Below are positions 1-8,253 of a stretch of DNA of 55,189 nucleotides, piece by piece; position 1 is the first letter of the stretch, and the number at the start of each line of letters is the position of its first letter. Source of the stretch: Pseudomonas sp. LS-2 (GTDB lineage Bacteria > Pseudomonadota > Gammaproteobacteria > Pseudomonadales > Pseudomonadaceae). The notes beneath the pieces were generated by a model. That model was given only the letters and a program-made list of their open reading frames with translations, was not told the origin of the DNA and did no database searches. The position numbers and the translations under genes are program-made. The DNA lies in the NCBI RefSeq assembly GCF_003605735.1, contig NZ_QXTJ01000043.1, positions 148,404 to 203,592 of the forward strand. The letters run 5' to 3'.

Positions 1-3000
1 TCGCCACTGCCGGCCTCGAGAACGGAATCCAGCAGATTGGCCGCCGCTTTGCGCCCTGGCGGGTTGATCGCGTAGCGGAAGCTGTTGGCACTGGCCGGGT
101 AGGCGCTGCCGTTCGGCACACCGTTGGGGCCTGCGCCCACATACACACCCGCTTCATAGGCATGCACGAAGTCGCTGTACTCCAGGAAGAACTCGCGGAA
201 GCTGTCGTTCTTGCCGTCGCCGTCCAGGTCGCCGGTGGACACCACCGCCTGCCACGAGGTCGGCCCGCCATCCTGACGCGCGCCGCTGTACAGAAGCTCG
301 CCGGTTTCAGCGTGGAACCAGGTGGAACCGGCCGGCTCAGCCAGCACCGTGGCGTACAGGCCCAGTTGCTGGTGCGTCGATGGGCCAAGGTGGTCGTGGG
401 TAAAGATGGTGCCCAGGCCACGGTCGATACCGCGGGTGTTGACCACAGGGTCGGCGAACCAGCGTTGCATGGCCGTGCGGGCGCCCATCCAGTCAGCCCG
501 GCCGAACTGGCCGAAATAAGGGTGTGACTTGGCTTTCGGGCAGGCTTGCGTGCCGTCGCGAGCATCCACCTCAGTGCAGTTGTTGAAGGCGCGAATGGCA
601 TGCACGCGCTCGACCACGGTGGCGGGTGAAAGCAGACCGTCTTCGTAGTTCCAGCCATTGGCCGAGCCGTCGGCAGCGGTCAGGTCCCATTTGGGCAGGT
701 GGATGTGCTGACCGATCACGTCGGTCGGGGTGCGCACCTGATAATCGTCCAGCTCGTAGTAGTTGGGGATCAGGTTGGTCTGCTGGTACATCACGCAGTC
801 GAAGGTGTTGATGCGCATGACCAGCGGCTCAGGCGGACGCTGCTTGTTGATCACCGGCCACACGTCTTCCCAAAGGGCCAGGATGCGCGCTTGCGGGAAG
901 TGATAACCGACCTTGTTGTAGACCGCGTCAAATTGCAGGTTGGCGGCCTTGTAGATCCGTGGGTGATCGGCGCTGTACTGCGAGGAGCCGGTGAAAGACT
1001 GCCCGCTCATGGTTTCGCCGCTGTTGAACAGGCCGCTGCCAGCCATGGAGGTCAGGCGCTTGCCCCGGTCATCCATGCAGGGTTCGTAGAACGGCGCACC
1101 GGCCACCGGCAACGCGCCGTTGGTGCGGAAGGCTTTGGCGACTACCTGTTTGCCAGGCAGCAAGGCGAAACTCGGGTGATCCGGTTTGGAATGGAACAGC
1201 ATCGCCGCCTGCTCCACGTCCGTGCCCTCCTCCGGAATGAACACGGCCTTGGCCTTGTGAACCACTTTAGACAGATCGGTCGCGGTGGTCACGGTTTCGG
1301 CTTCACCGCCCGCCGCCACGCCGTCCAGCGCGTGCCGGGGCAGGCCGCCGTCCCAACCGCCGGACTGCAGCGGATCGAGGTTGGCCCACAGGGCGTTGCC
1401 GCTGTCACGCAGGGCCTGGGCCTTGGCGCTGTCGAGCATGTCCAGCGGCGGGGTCGGCGGACGTTGACCCACGGTACTTTCCATGCCGCCGATCCAGAAC
1501 GGATAGCCAGGGTTTTTCAACGAGCCGTCGGCATTGCGGTTGGCTTCGCTGCGGTCGACCAGCGCCACCGAGCCGATGACCTGCTGCCCGCCCTCGCCAG
1601 GTTGACCGGCGTCGTCATCGTCGTCTTCATCATCGTCGTCATTGGCGGCCACCAGCTCGCCCAGCTTCGGCACCACGGCGACCTTGCCCGGCATCGGCGC
1701 CATGGCCTTGCCAGGCAACGGCACGATGGCCGGAATGGGTGTGCCCGCAACGATTTCACCGTCCGGCAATGCGCGGGCGCCCGCCGCCGGTTTACCGCTG
1801 CGCAAGGCGAACGGAGTGGTGTGGAACCCGTTGTCACTGGCCTGAGAGACCTCGAGTCGGGTGCCTTCTTCGAATACGTCGTGTATCCGCCACATGGTCC
1901 ACATGCCCTGGGCGAAGTGCGGATAGAAGTGGCAGTGATAGATCGCATCGCCCGACACCCGGTTGCGGTTGCCGGAACCGCCGTTGGCGATTTCATAGGT
2001 GTAGCCGGCGCCCGGACCGATGCCCTGGGCGTCCATGTAATCGGAGTTGTCGTCGTTGGGGTTGAACAGCCACTGATGCCCATGCAGGTGAAAGATGTGC
2101 TGCTCCTTGCCGTTATGGGTATTGCGGATCTTCACCAGATCGCCGATGTAGCTGTGGTTGACGTTCGACGGCTCGGACGGATACAGCGCCATGCTTGCCT
2201 TGATCCCGGTGGCGTCTCTGGGCGGTACCTGGCCTGGCAAAATCTGCTCCAGACCGACGTTGGCCGGTACATCCACCAGCATGCCGATGTCACCCACGGT
2301 ATGGGAACTGAGGAAAAACTCCTCGTAGGCGCAGGACAGGCAGTCATGCATCGGCCCGACGCCCAGACGGTTGGCGATCACTTCGGCGCCGATGCCGCCG
2401 GAGCCATAGTTGATCATGAAGGCGTCGCGGGTCGGTTCGAGCATGTGGCCGAACACCGGGTCGGCGAAGTAACCGGGGAACGCCTGGGTCACAGCCGACT
2501 CGTCGTTGAACACCGCTGCGAAGTCGCGGAACGGCTCCAGCCGATTGGGCACGGCCGGGTTGCGCTTGCCGATGCTTTCCAGCGGATAGGTCGAGGGCGG
2601 GAAGCTGCCGTCGGTGTTGGGGCCCATCACCACGGCGTCGGTTTCGCTGTTGATGATTTCGTTGCCGTTGACCATGTTGATGATCGGCAGGCCCGCCTTG
2701 CCTTCGGTGATCCACGGCTGGCGCTGCGGATAGCGGGCCTCGTAGTCGACGATGGGCTGACCGGTCGGGGCGCGGCCGACACTGGCCAGGCGCATCTCCT
2801 CTTCGCTCAGGGTGTTGCGGTACATGCGGCCACCCTTGGGCACGACCACCACTTGCGCGAACAGACCGTTGGCCATGTTGCCGGAGGTGCCTTCTCCGCC
2901 AAAGGTCGCGGCCTGGCTGTTGGCGTTGAACGCCCCTTCGCGCTCGGCATACAGGGTGTATGAGCGCGTGGCGCCGGGGGCCAGCAGAAAGTTGCCGTTG

Positions 3001-3548
3001 CGACCCACATTGGAGGACATGTCGGCGATGCTGTTGACCGCCTGCATGCCGTTGACCGAGAAACCGACGTAGCGCTCGCTGACCTGGTCGTTGACCACGA
3101 AGTCCTCGGGCATGTTGGCCTGGGGTGCTTCGTTCTCTTCGCCCTCTTCCCCCTCCGGCTCTTCAAGCTCGAAGCCGCTGCTGTTGGGGTTGGCCTGCAA
3201 GGCCAGCAGGTTCTGCAGCGTGACGGTCAGGCAGTCACCGGCGGCGACGCGCAGGACCATCGGCCGCGGGCGCTTGTCCGGGCGCAGCGTCACCTTGCCC
3301 GGCACCGCCGCGCCGCCCTTGGTGAGCAGCACGTTGTGCTCATCGACCACATCACCGCGCAGGGCGTAGATCATGCCGTTGGCATTCTGCGCACCGAGGC
3401 GGTTGTACATCAGCGGTTGATCCAGGGCCACGACGTTGGCGACCAGATTGCGCTCGCAGCGAATGGCGGCTTCGACGGAGTCCTCGACGGCGAACAACGC
3501 ACCGAACGACAGACAGATATTCAGCAGACGAGATGGATAGGGCTTCAT
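1..3548 (-). CDS. Large multicopper oxidase, MnxG/McoA-like (3' end beyond window)
   Basis: Secreted multicopper oxidase. Relatives in pseudomonads oxidise Mn(II) or Cu(I), but the substrate here is inferred. At least 1182 codons are visible and no stop occurs before the window edge. The ATG at 3548 has a GGAGGAC ribosome site just upstream and is followed by a signal-like N-terminus (hydrophobic around residues 8-20). Copper-ligand motifs in order are HIFHLHGHQW (484-493), HCHFYPHFAQGMW (538-550), QHIHLPKW (about 947-954) and THDHLGPSTHQQ (about 1050-1061). This gives four His-rich sites, as in the giant oxidases rather than in 500-residue laccases. An acidic run, N636-DDDD-E-DDDDD, sits between the two halves and could bind metal. 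The gene lies beside a lytic transglycosylase and a GspG/GspF pair, which suggests secretion by type II machinery. The family is clear; the exact orthologue is not. Confidence 0.88.
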   Translation of the reverse strand, partial: MKPYPSRLLNICLSFGALFAVEDSVEAAIRCERNLVANVVALDQPLMYNRLGAQNANGMIYALRGDVVDEHNVLLTKGGAAVPGKVTLRPDKRPRPMVLRVAAGDCLTVTLQNLLALQANPNSSGFELEEPEGEEGEENEAPQANMPEDFVVNDQVSERYVGFSVNGMQAVNSIADMSSNVGRNGNFLLAPGATRSYTLYAEREGAFNANSQAATFGGEGTSGNMANGLFAQVVVVPKGGRMYRNTLSEEEMRLASVGRAPTGQPIVDYEARYPQRQPWITEGKAGLPIINMVNGNEIINSETDAVVMGPNTDGSFPPSTYPLESIGKRNPAVPNRLEPFRDFAAVFNDESAVTQAFPGYFADPVFGHMLEPTRDAFMINYGSGGIGAEVIANRLGVGPMHDCLSCAYEEFFLSSHTVGDIGMLVDVPANVGLEQILPGQVPPRDATGIKASMALYPSEPSNVNHSYIGDLVKIRNTHNGKEQHIFHLHGHQWLFNPNDDNSDYMDAQGIGPGAGYTYEIANGGSGNRNRVSGDAIYHCHFYPHFAQGMWTMWRIHDVFEEGTRLEVSQASDNGFHTTPFALRSGKPAAGARALPDGEIVAGTPIPAIVPLPGKAMAPMPGKVAVVPKLGELVAANDDDDEDDDDDAGQPGEGGQQVIGSVALVDRSEANRNADGSLKNPGYPFWIGGMESTVGQRPPTPPLDMLDSAKAQALRDSGNALWANLDPLQSGGWDGGLPRHALDGVAAGGEAETVTTATDLSKVVHKAKAVFIPEEGTDVEQAAMLFHSKPDHPSFALLPGKQVVAKAFRTNGALPVAGAPFYEPCMDDRGKRLTSMAGSGLFNSGETMSGQSFTGSSQYSADHPRIYKAANLQFDAVYNKVGYHFPQARILALWEDVWPVINKQRPPEPLVMRINTFDCVMYQQTNLIPNYYELDDYQVRTPTDVIGQHIHLPKWDLTAADGSANGWNYEDGLLSPATVVERVHAIRAFNNCTEVDARDGTQACPKAKSHPYFGQFGRADWMGARTAMQRWFADPVVNTRGIDRGLGTIFTHDHLGPSTHQQLGLYATVLAEPAGSTWFHAETGELLYSGARQDGGPTSWQAVVSTGDLDGDGKNDSFREFFLEYSDFVHAYEAGVYVGAGPNGVPNGSAYPASANSFRYAINPPGRKAAANLLDSVLEAGSG

Positions 3549-3753
3549 CGTGAAGGGTCCTCCGCAAAGGGAAACTCACATAACGGCGCATAACAGCCCT
3601 GAGCAACGACCATGCCACAAACTCAGGCGTTCAAAATCAATGACTTAACTGGACGGTTCGTAAAAATCGGGGAAACGACAACCGTTGTTCCCTACCCCCA
3701 GTCCCCGGAAGTGGGGTAATTCCCCAGAATCAAAAGCAGCAGATTCCGCGACT

Positions 3754-4401
3754 TCAATTCGCCAACACCGGCGACGCATCACCCAACAGGCGGTGGTAAT
3801 CACGCAGCACACCGGGCACGTAGCGCTGGGTTTCGGCGAACGGCGGGATCACGTTGCCGCGCTTGCTCACCGCCGCTGGGCCTGCGTTGTAGGCGGCCAC
3901 GGCCAGCGACACGTCGTTGCCGAACATCACCATCAACTGCTTGAGATAGCGGGCGCCGCCCTGAATGTTCGAGCGGGGGTCCCAGACATTGGCGACCCCC
4001 ATTTCCCGAGCGGTGTCAGGCATCAACTGCATCAACCCGGCTGCGCCCTTCACCGAGCGGGCGGACGGGTTGTAGCCCGACTCCATGCGAATCACCGCGT
4101 GCAGCAACGCTTCGGGCAGGTCGTTAATGGCGGCCGCTTGGGAGACTTCCTGGGCATAGGGCCGCTGACTGGCGGTCATGCTTTTTTCGTCAGTGCTGGC
4201 CAGGGCCGTTCCAGCGGACTGAAACGGCGGCGCCGAAACCGGTTCGTGGAACACCTGCTGAACGTCTCGACCGGCACGTTTGACGTTGGAAATGATCAAG
4301 TGACCGTCCGGACCTCTGGAGATGTACACGTCGGCCTGAGCGGCCAGCGGCAGTATGCACAGCGTCAGCAATACGCCTCTGAACGTACGTTCAAAGTCCA
4401 T
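3754..4401 (-). CDS. Exported lytic transglycosylase, SLT domain with DUF4124-like N-terminus
   Basis: Cleaves peptidoglycan glycan strands in the periplasm. The protein has 215 residues. The ATG at 4401 is preferred over an in-frame start 18 bases upstream because AGGAGG lies 6 bases before it and a clean signal peptide follows (residues 1-23, ending AAQA). Residues 24-45 (VYISRGPDGHLIISNV) resemble the DUF4124 module often attached to such enzymes. The SLT domain follows from about residue 93, with the catalytic-glutamate motif RMESGYNPS (E107), the GLMQLMP motif and a later AYNAGP motif. It is transcribed in the same direction as the oxidase, about 205 bases upstream of it, and divergently from gspG. 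Transglycosylases of this type often open the wall for secretion machines, which would suit the neighbouring T2SS genes; that role is inferred. Confidence 0.88.
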   Translation of the reverse strand: MDFERTFRGVLLTLCILPLAAQADVYISRGPDGHLIISNVKRAGRDVQQVFHEPVSAPPFQSAGTALASTDEKSMTASQRPYAQEVSQAAAINDLPEALLHAVIRMESGYNPSARSVKGAAGLMQLMPDTAREMGVANVWDPRSNIQGGARYLKQLMVMFGNDVSLAVAAYNAGPAAVSKRGNVIPPFAETQRYVPGVLRDYHRLLGDASPVLAN

Positions 4402-4609
4402 CCGTGCCTCCTCTGGCACGCTCGCTAAAACTGGGGGTTATTCCCCACTCGCGGTGCCATGATGAGGGTCAACGCAAAGCCTGTGCCGAACTGCCAGCCC
4501 CCGCAAAAGCCCGGTCCAGAAGGCTGCGCGGAAAAGCTCAAGGCCGCGGCTGCCAGCGCGCACGGCAATTGCATGAGCCCTCTGCACAACCCAGTCTGCG
4601 GAGGTTTCC

Positions 4610-5056
4610 ATGGGGCATTTCACCCGCTGTGCGCCGTCTTCTTCCCCACGTTTTCAGCGCGGTTTCACCCTGCTCGAATTGCTCGTGGTTTTGGTGGTGC
4701 TCGGCCTTCTGGCCGGGATCGTCGCGCCCAAATACTTCAGTCAACTGGGTCGCTCTCAAGCGAAAGTCGCCCGAGCGCAGATAGAAGGCCTGACCAAGGC
4801 GCTGGACCTGTACCGACTGGAGGTGGGCCATTACCCCTCCTCCGAACAAGGCTTGGTGGCGCTGGTGACCGCGCCGCCGGAAGAGTCACGCTGGACCGGG
4901 CCGTATCTGCAGAAAACCGTGCCGCAGGACCCGTGGGGCCGGAACTACGTCTATCGCTACCCCGGTGAGAACGGCGAGTACGACCTGCTTTCCATGGGCA
5001 AGGACGGTCAGCCCGGTGGCGAAGGCGAAGACGCCGAAGTCACCAGTTGGCAGTGA
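4610..5056 (+). CDS. gspG: Type II secretion major pseudopilin GspG-like
   Basis: Major pseudopilin of a type II secretion system, which forms the periplasmic pseudopilus. The protein has 148 residues. It carries a class III (prepilin peptidase) leader: residues 1-18 end in Arg-Gly, then F19-TLLE with Glu at +5, then a hydrophobic helix (LLVVLVVLGLLAGIV). The C-terminal half has the typical GspG pattern (GHYPSSEQGL, DPWGRNYVY, a Gly/Asp-rich tail compatible with calcium binding). GGAGG lies 7 bases before the ATG. It overlaps the region just upstream of gspF, so the two are an operon. No GspC, D, E or L-type genes are visible here, so the pair either works with a system encoded elsewhere or belongs to a cluster split by rearrangement. 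Confidence 0.92.
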   Translation: MGHFTRCAPSSSPRFQRGFTLLELLVVLVVLGLLAGIVAPKYFSQLGRSQAKVARAQIEGLTKALDLYRLEVGHYPSSEQGLVALVTAPPEESRWTGPYLQKTVPQDPWGRNYVYRYPGENGEYDLLSMGKDGQPGGEGEDAEVTSWQ

Positions 5057-5061
5057 CCATC

Positions 5062-6252
5062 ATGAAATTTCTGATCAAGGCAGTGGGCAAGCGCGGTGAG
5101 GTGATGTCGCTGGCGCTGGAGGCCGACAGTTCCGTCGACGCACGCAGTCTGGCGGAAACCCAGGGCATGCGGGTGCTCAACGTGCGCGCCGAATCGCGCT
5201 GGAGGATTAGAGGCATCCGCAAGCCGGAAAAATTCAACCTGGTGCTGTTCAGTCAGGAGCTGAACACCCTGCTCAACGCCGGCCTGCCGCTGATCGATGC
5301 GCTGGAAAGCCTCGCCGAAAAGGAAACCGCGCCCCAGGCCCGCAAGACCCTCAGCGGGCTGGTGCGGCTGCTGTATGAAGGCAAATCCTTTTCCCAGGCG
5401 CTGACCCAGTTTCCGCTGGTGTTCCCCACCTTATACGTGGCGCTGGTGCAATCCAGCGAAAAGACCGGTGCGGTCGGCGAGGCGCTGGGGCGTTACGTGT
5501 CTTATCGCAAACGCATGGACGAAGTGCGCCAGCGCATCGTCAGCGCGTCGGTCTACCCGATGTTGCTGCTGATCGTCGGCGGCGCGGTGGTGCTGTTTCT
5601 CATGGGTTATGTGGTGCCGCGCTTCAGTCTGGTGTTCGAAGGCCTGGGCTCGAATCTGCCGTGGCTGTCGCGGGTGTTGATGGAGACAGGCATGTTCCTG
5701 CACGCCCATCAGATGGACTTTGCCGTGGGCTTCGTGGCCTTCGTGCTGGGCTCGGTGATGGTGGTGCGTCAGCGACGGTTTCGCCTGGCGTTCAACCGGG
5801 CCATCGAGCGCATCCCCACGGTCTATCAGCGCGTGTTCATGTACGAACTGGCGCGTTTTTATCGTTCACTGGGCATCCTGATGCAAGGCGGTATTCCGAT
5901 CCTCACGGCGATGGGCATGGTGCGCAATCTGCTGGGCAGCGCCTCGCAACTGCGCCTGGACGCCGCCAGCGAGCGGATTCGTGAAGGTCAGGCGCTGTCC
6001 GTGGCACTGGAACAGAACCACCTCGCCACCCCCGTTTCATTGCGCATGCTGCGTGCGGGGGAACAATCGGGGAATCTGGGGCAGATGATGGAGCGCACCG
6101 CCGATTTCTACGACGAAGAAATCAGCCGCTGGATCGAATGGTTCGTGCGCCTGTTCGAACCGCTGCTGATGACCTTCATCGGCTTGCTGATCGGTTTGAT
6201 CGTGATCCTGATGTACATCCCGATCTTCGAACTGGCGTCGAGTATTCATTGA
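5062..6252 (+). CDS. gspF: Type II secretion inner-membrane platform protein GspF-like
   Basis: Inner-membrane platform protein of a type II secretion system; it couples the ATPase GspE to pseudopilus growth. The protein has 396 residues from the ATG at 5062, which starts with the normal MKFLIKAV. In-frame TTG (5047) and GTG (5053) codons overlap the end of gspG and are less likely. Two T2SSF repeats are visible at about residues 55-180 and 260-385 (LNAGLPLIDALESLAEKE; MQGGIPILTAMGMV). Three membrane segments are visible, the last at the C-terminus (LIGLIVILMYIPIF). It follows gspG with only a few bases between. In P. putida GB-1 a separate G/F-type gene pair (xcm) has been linked to export of manganese oxidase, so linkage to the oxidase at 1-3548 is suggestive; that comparison is from memory. 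Confidence 0.92.
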   Translation: MKFLIKAVGKRGEVMSLALEADSSVDARSLAETQGMRVLNVRAESRWRIRGIRKPEKFNLVLFSQELNTLLNAGLPLIDALESLAEKETAPQARKTLSGLVRLLYEGKSFSQALTQFPLVFPTLYVALVQSSEKTGAVGEALGRYVSYRKRMDEVRQRIVSASVYPMLLLIVGGAVVLFLMGYVVPRFSLVFEGLGSNLPWLSRVLMETGMFLHAHQMDFAVGFVAFVLGSVMVVRQRRFRLAFNRAIERIPTVYQRVFMYELARFYRSLGILMQGGIPILTAMGMVRNLLGSASQLRLDAASERIREGQALSVALEQNHLATPVSLRMLRAGEQSGNLGQMMERTADFYDEEISRWIEWFVRLFEPLLMTFIGLLIGLIVILMYIPIFELASSIH

Positions 6253-6327
6253 GGGACGAACCTTGTGGAAGCCAGGGGGGGCAGTCCAGGCGGTGGGAGC
6301 CGGCTTGCTGGCGAATGCATTGTGTGC

Positions 6328-6433
6328 TGATCGTTCCCACGCTCCGCGTGGTAACGCTGCGATTGACGCTCCGCGTCAACGGGACGCGGAGCGTCCTGCG
6401 AGGCATTCCCGCGCTGGAGCGTGGGAACGATCA
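6328..6433. repeat. Intergenic palindromic element with 18-bp terminal inverted repeats
   Basis: The element opens with TGATCGTTCCCACGCTCC and closes with its reverse complement, enclosing nested hairpins (GACGCTCCGCGTC, GACGCGGAGCGTCC). It fills the space between gspF and poxB. A shortened copy occurs at 26711-26766. I recognise this sequence style as a repeat common between genes in fluorescent pseudomonads. It has no coding capacity, so it looks like a non-autonomous MITE or REP-type element. Confidence 0.8.
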
Positions 6434-6496
6434 TGGAAACCCCGCAGCCCTGCGCACCTGTAGCCTTCCGGGAATGACGACCTGGGCCCGGGTCGA

Positions 6497-8218
6497 TCAC
6501 CGCATCAGGTTGACCCTGGCCAGGTCGATCAATTGCCGGGCCCTGCCATCCAGTACGGCCTTGAGCATGAACAGCCCGAAGCCTTGGGACTCGGCGAGCG
6601 TGGTCTTGGGCGGCATGATCAGTTCCTGCCGCTCACTGACCACGTCCACCACCACCGGGCCTGGATGACGAAATGCTTCTTTCAGGGCAGCGGCCAGGTC
6701 CTGGGGTTTCTCGACGCGAATGCCCTTGATGCCGATGGCATTGGCCATCGCCGCAAAGTCGGGGTTCTTCAGGTCGCAGCCCACGTCGAGGAATCCATTG
6801 GCCTTCATTTCCAACTCGACGAAACCCAGCGTTCCGTTGTTCAACACCACGATCTTCACCGGCAGGTTCATCTGCCCAAGGGTCAGCACATCGCCCATCA
6901 TCATGGCGAAACCGCCATCGCCGGACATCGAGATGACCTGCTTCTCCGCAAACGCGCTCTGCGCACCGATCGCCTGCAGCATCGCGTTGGCCATGGAGCC
7001 ATGGTTGAACGAGCCGATCAGCCGGCGTTTGCCGTTCATTTTCAAATACCGCGCAGCCCAGGCCGTGGGCGTGCCGACATCACAGGTGAAAATCGCATCC
7101 TCGGACGCCAGCTCACTGACCATCCGCGTCACGTACTGCGGGTGGATCATTTCGCTGTCCGGTTCGCTTTGCGCCAGCGCATCCAGGTCGGCGCGGGTGA
7201 TGGCGTAATCGGCCAGCGCGTTGTCCAGATGGCTACGGTCCCGGTGTTCGTCGAGCAAAGGGAGCAGCGCCTGCAACGTACCTTTGACTTGCCCCACCAG
7301 CCCCATTTCCAGACTGCAGCGATTGCCCAGCGCCTCGGCCCGCACGTCGATCTGGATGATGCGCGCGTGCTCGGGATAGAACTGCCGATAGGGAAAATCG
7401 GTGCCCAGCATCAACAGCGTGTCGCAATGCTTCATGGCGGCGTAGCCGGAAGACACCCCGATCAGCCCGGTCATGCCGACGTCGTAAGGGTTGTCGTACT
7501 CGATGAACTCCTTGCCGCGCAACGCGTGCACGATGGGCGCCTTGAGGGTCTGCGCCAGGTCCAGCACCTCGTCATGGGCGCCGGCGCAACCGGCGCCGCA
7601 CAGCAACGTGATCTTTTCGGCGTCGTTCAACAGCAGGGCCAGTTGTTCCAGCTGGTCTCTGTTGGGCCGAATCACAGGATCGGCCGGCACCAGCCAATGC
7701 GGCACTTTGGCAGGTGACGGCTGCAAGGCCACATCGCCGGGAATCACTACCACCGCCACGCCCTTTCCGGCGATGGCCGTGCGCATCGCGCGTTGCAGGA
7801 TCTGCGGCAGCTGTTCGGGCCGAGACACCAGCTCCACGTAATGGCTGCACTCCTTGAACAGGCTTTCAGGGTGGGTGCTCTGGAAGTAGTCGATACCGAT
7901 TTCCGTGCTCGGAATGTGCGCCGCGATGGCCAGCACCGGAACGCGGCTGCGATGGGCGTCGAACAGACCGTTGATCAGGTGCAGGTTGCCCGGACCGCAA
8001 CTGCCGGCGCACACCGTCAGGTTGCCGGTCAGGTGCGCCTCGGCCCCCGCAGCGAAAGCCGCCGCCTCCTCGTTACGCATGTGCACCCAGGCGATGCTCT
8101 CGTCACGTCGCAAGGCATCGGTAAAACCGTTGAGCGAGTCGCCGACCACGCCGTAGATCCGTTTGACCCCCGCCGCTCTCAACGTTTCTGCCATGTAATC
8201 CGCCACTGTTCTGGCCAT
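6497..8218 (-). CDS. poxB: Pyruvate dehydrogenase (quinone), pyruvate oxidase PoxB
   Basis: Peripheral membrane flavoenzyme that decarboxylates pyruvate to acetate and CO2 and passes electrons to ubiquinone. The protein has 573 residues, the family length. The reading frame runs open for another 124 codons upstream, but the ATG at 8218 has an AGGAG site (CACAGGAGTTGATTGG) and gives the family start MARTVADY. The thiamine-diphosphate glutamate lies in HMRNEEAAAFAAGAEA (E50/E51). The TPP/Mg motif starts GDGGFAMMMGDVL and ends in NN. The C-terminal tail (DGRARQLIDLARVNLMR) matches the lipid-activated tail of PoxB. It lies 35 bases after the MFS gene and is probably co-transcribed with it. Confidence is high because the whole length reads as PoxB rather than another TPP enzyme. 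Confidence 0.95.
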   Translation of the reverse strand: MARTVADYMAETLRAAGVKRIYGVVGDSLNGFTDALRRDESIAWVHMRNEEAAAFAAGAEAHLTGNLTVCAGSCGPGNLHLINGLFDAHRSRVPVLAIAAHIPSTEIGIDYFQSTHPESLFKECSHYVELVSRPEQLPQILQRAMRTAIAGKGVAVVVIPGDVALQPSPAKVPHWLVPADPVIRPNRDQLEQLALLLNDAEKITLLCGAGCAGAHDEVLDLAQTLKAPIVHALRGKEFIEYDNPYDVGMTGLIGVSSGYAAMKHCDTLLMLGTDFPYRQFYPEHARIIQIDVRAEALGNRCSLEMGLVGQVKGTLQALLPLLDEHRDRSHLDNALADYAITRADLDALAQSEPDSEMIHPQYVTRMVSELASEDAIFTCDVGTPTAWAARYLKMNGKRRLIGSFNHGSMANAMLQAIGAQSAFAEKQVISMSGDGGFAMMMGDVLTLGQMNLPVKIVVLNNGTLGFVELEMKANGFLDVGCDLKNPDFAAMANAIGIKGIRVEKPQDLAAALKEAFRHPGPVVVDVVSERQELIMPPKTTLAESQGFGLFMLKAVLDGRARQLIDLARVNLMR

Positions 8219-8253
8219 CCAATCAACTCCTGTGCAGTCGTTAATAAAAGGGC

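Noticed and set aside
699..2963. Open frame of 754 codons on the plus strand
   Set aside because: It is antisense to the multicopper oxidase, whose copper motifs are clear. The translation is His/Val/Gly-rich without family features, as expected from high-GC antisense frames.
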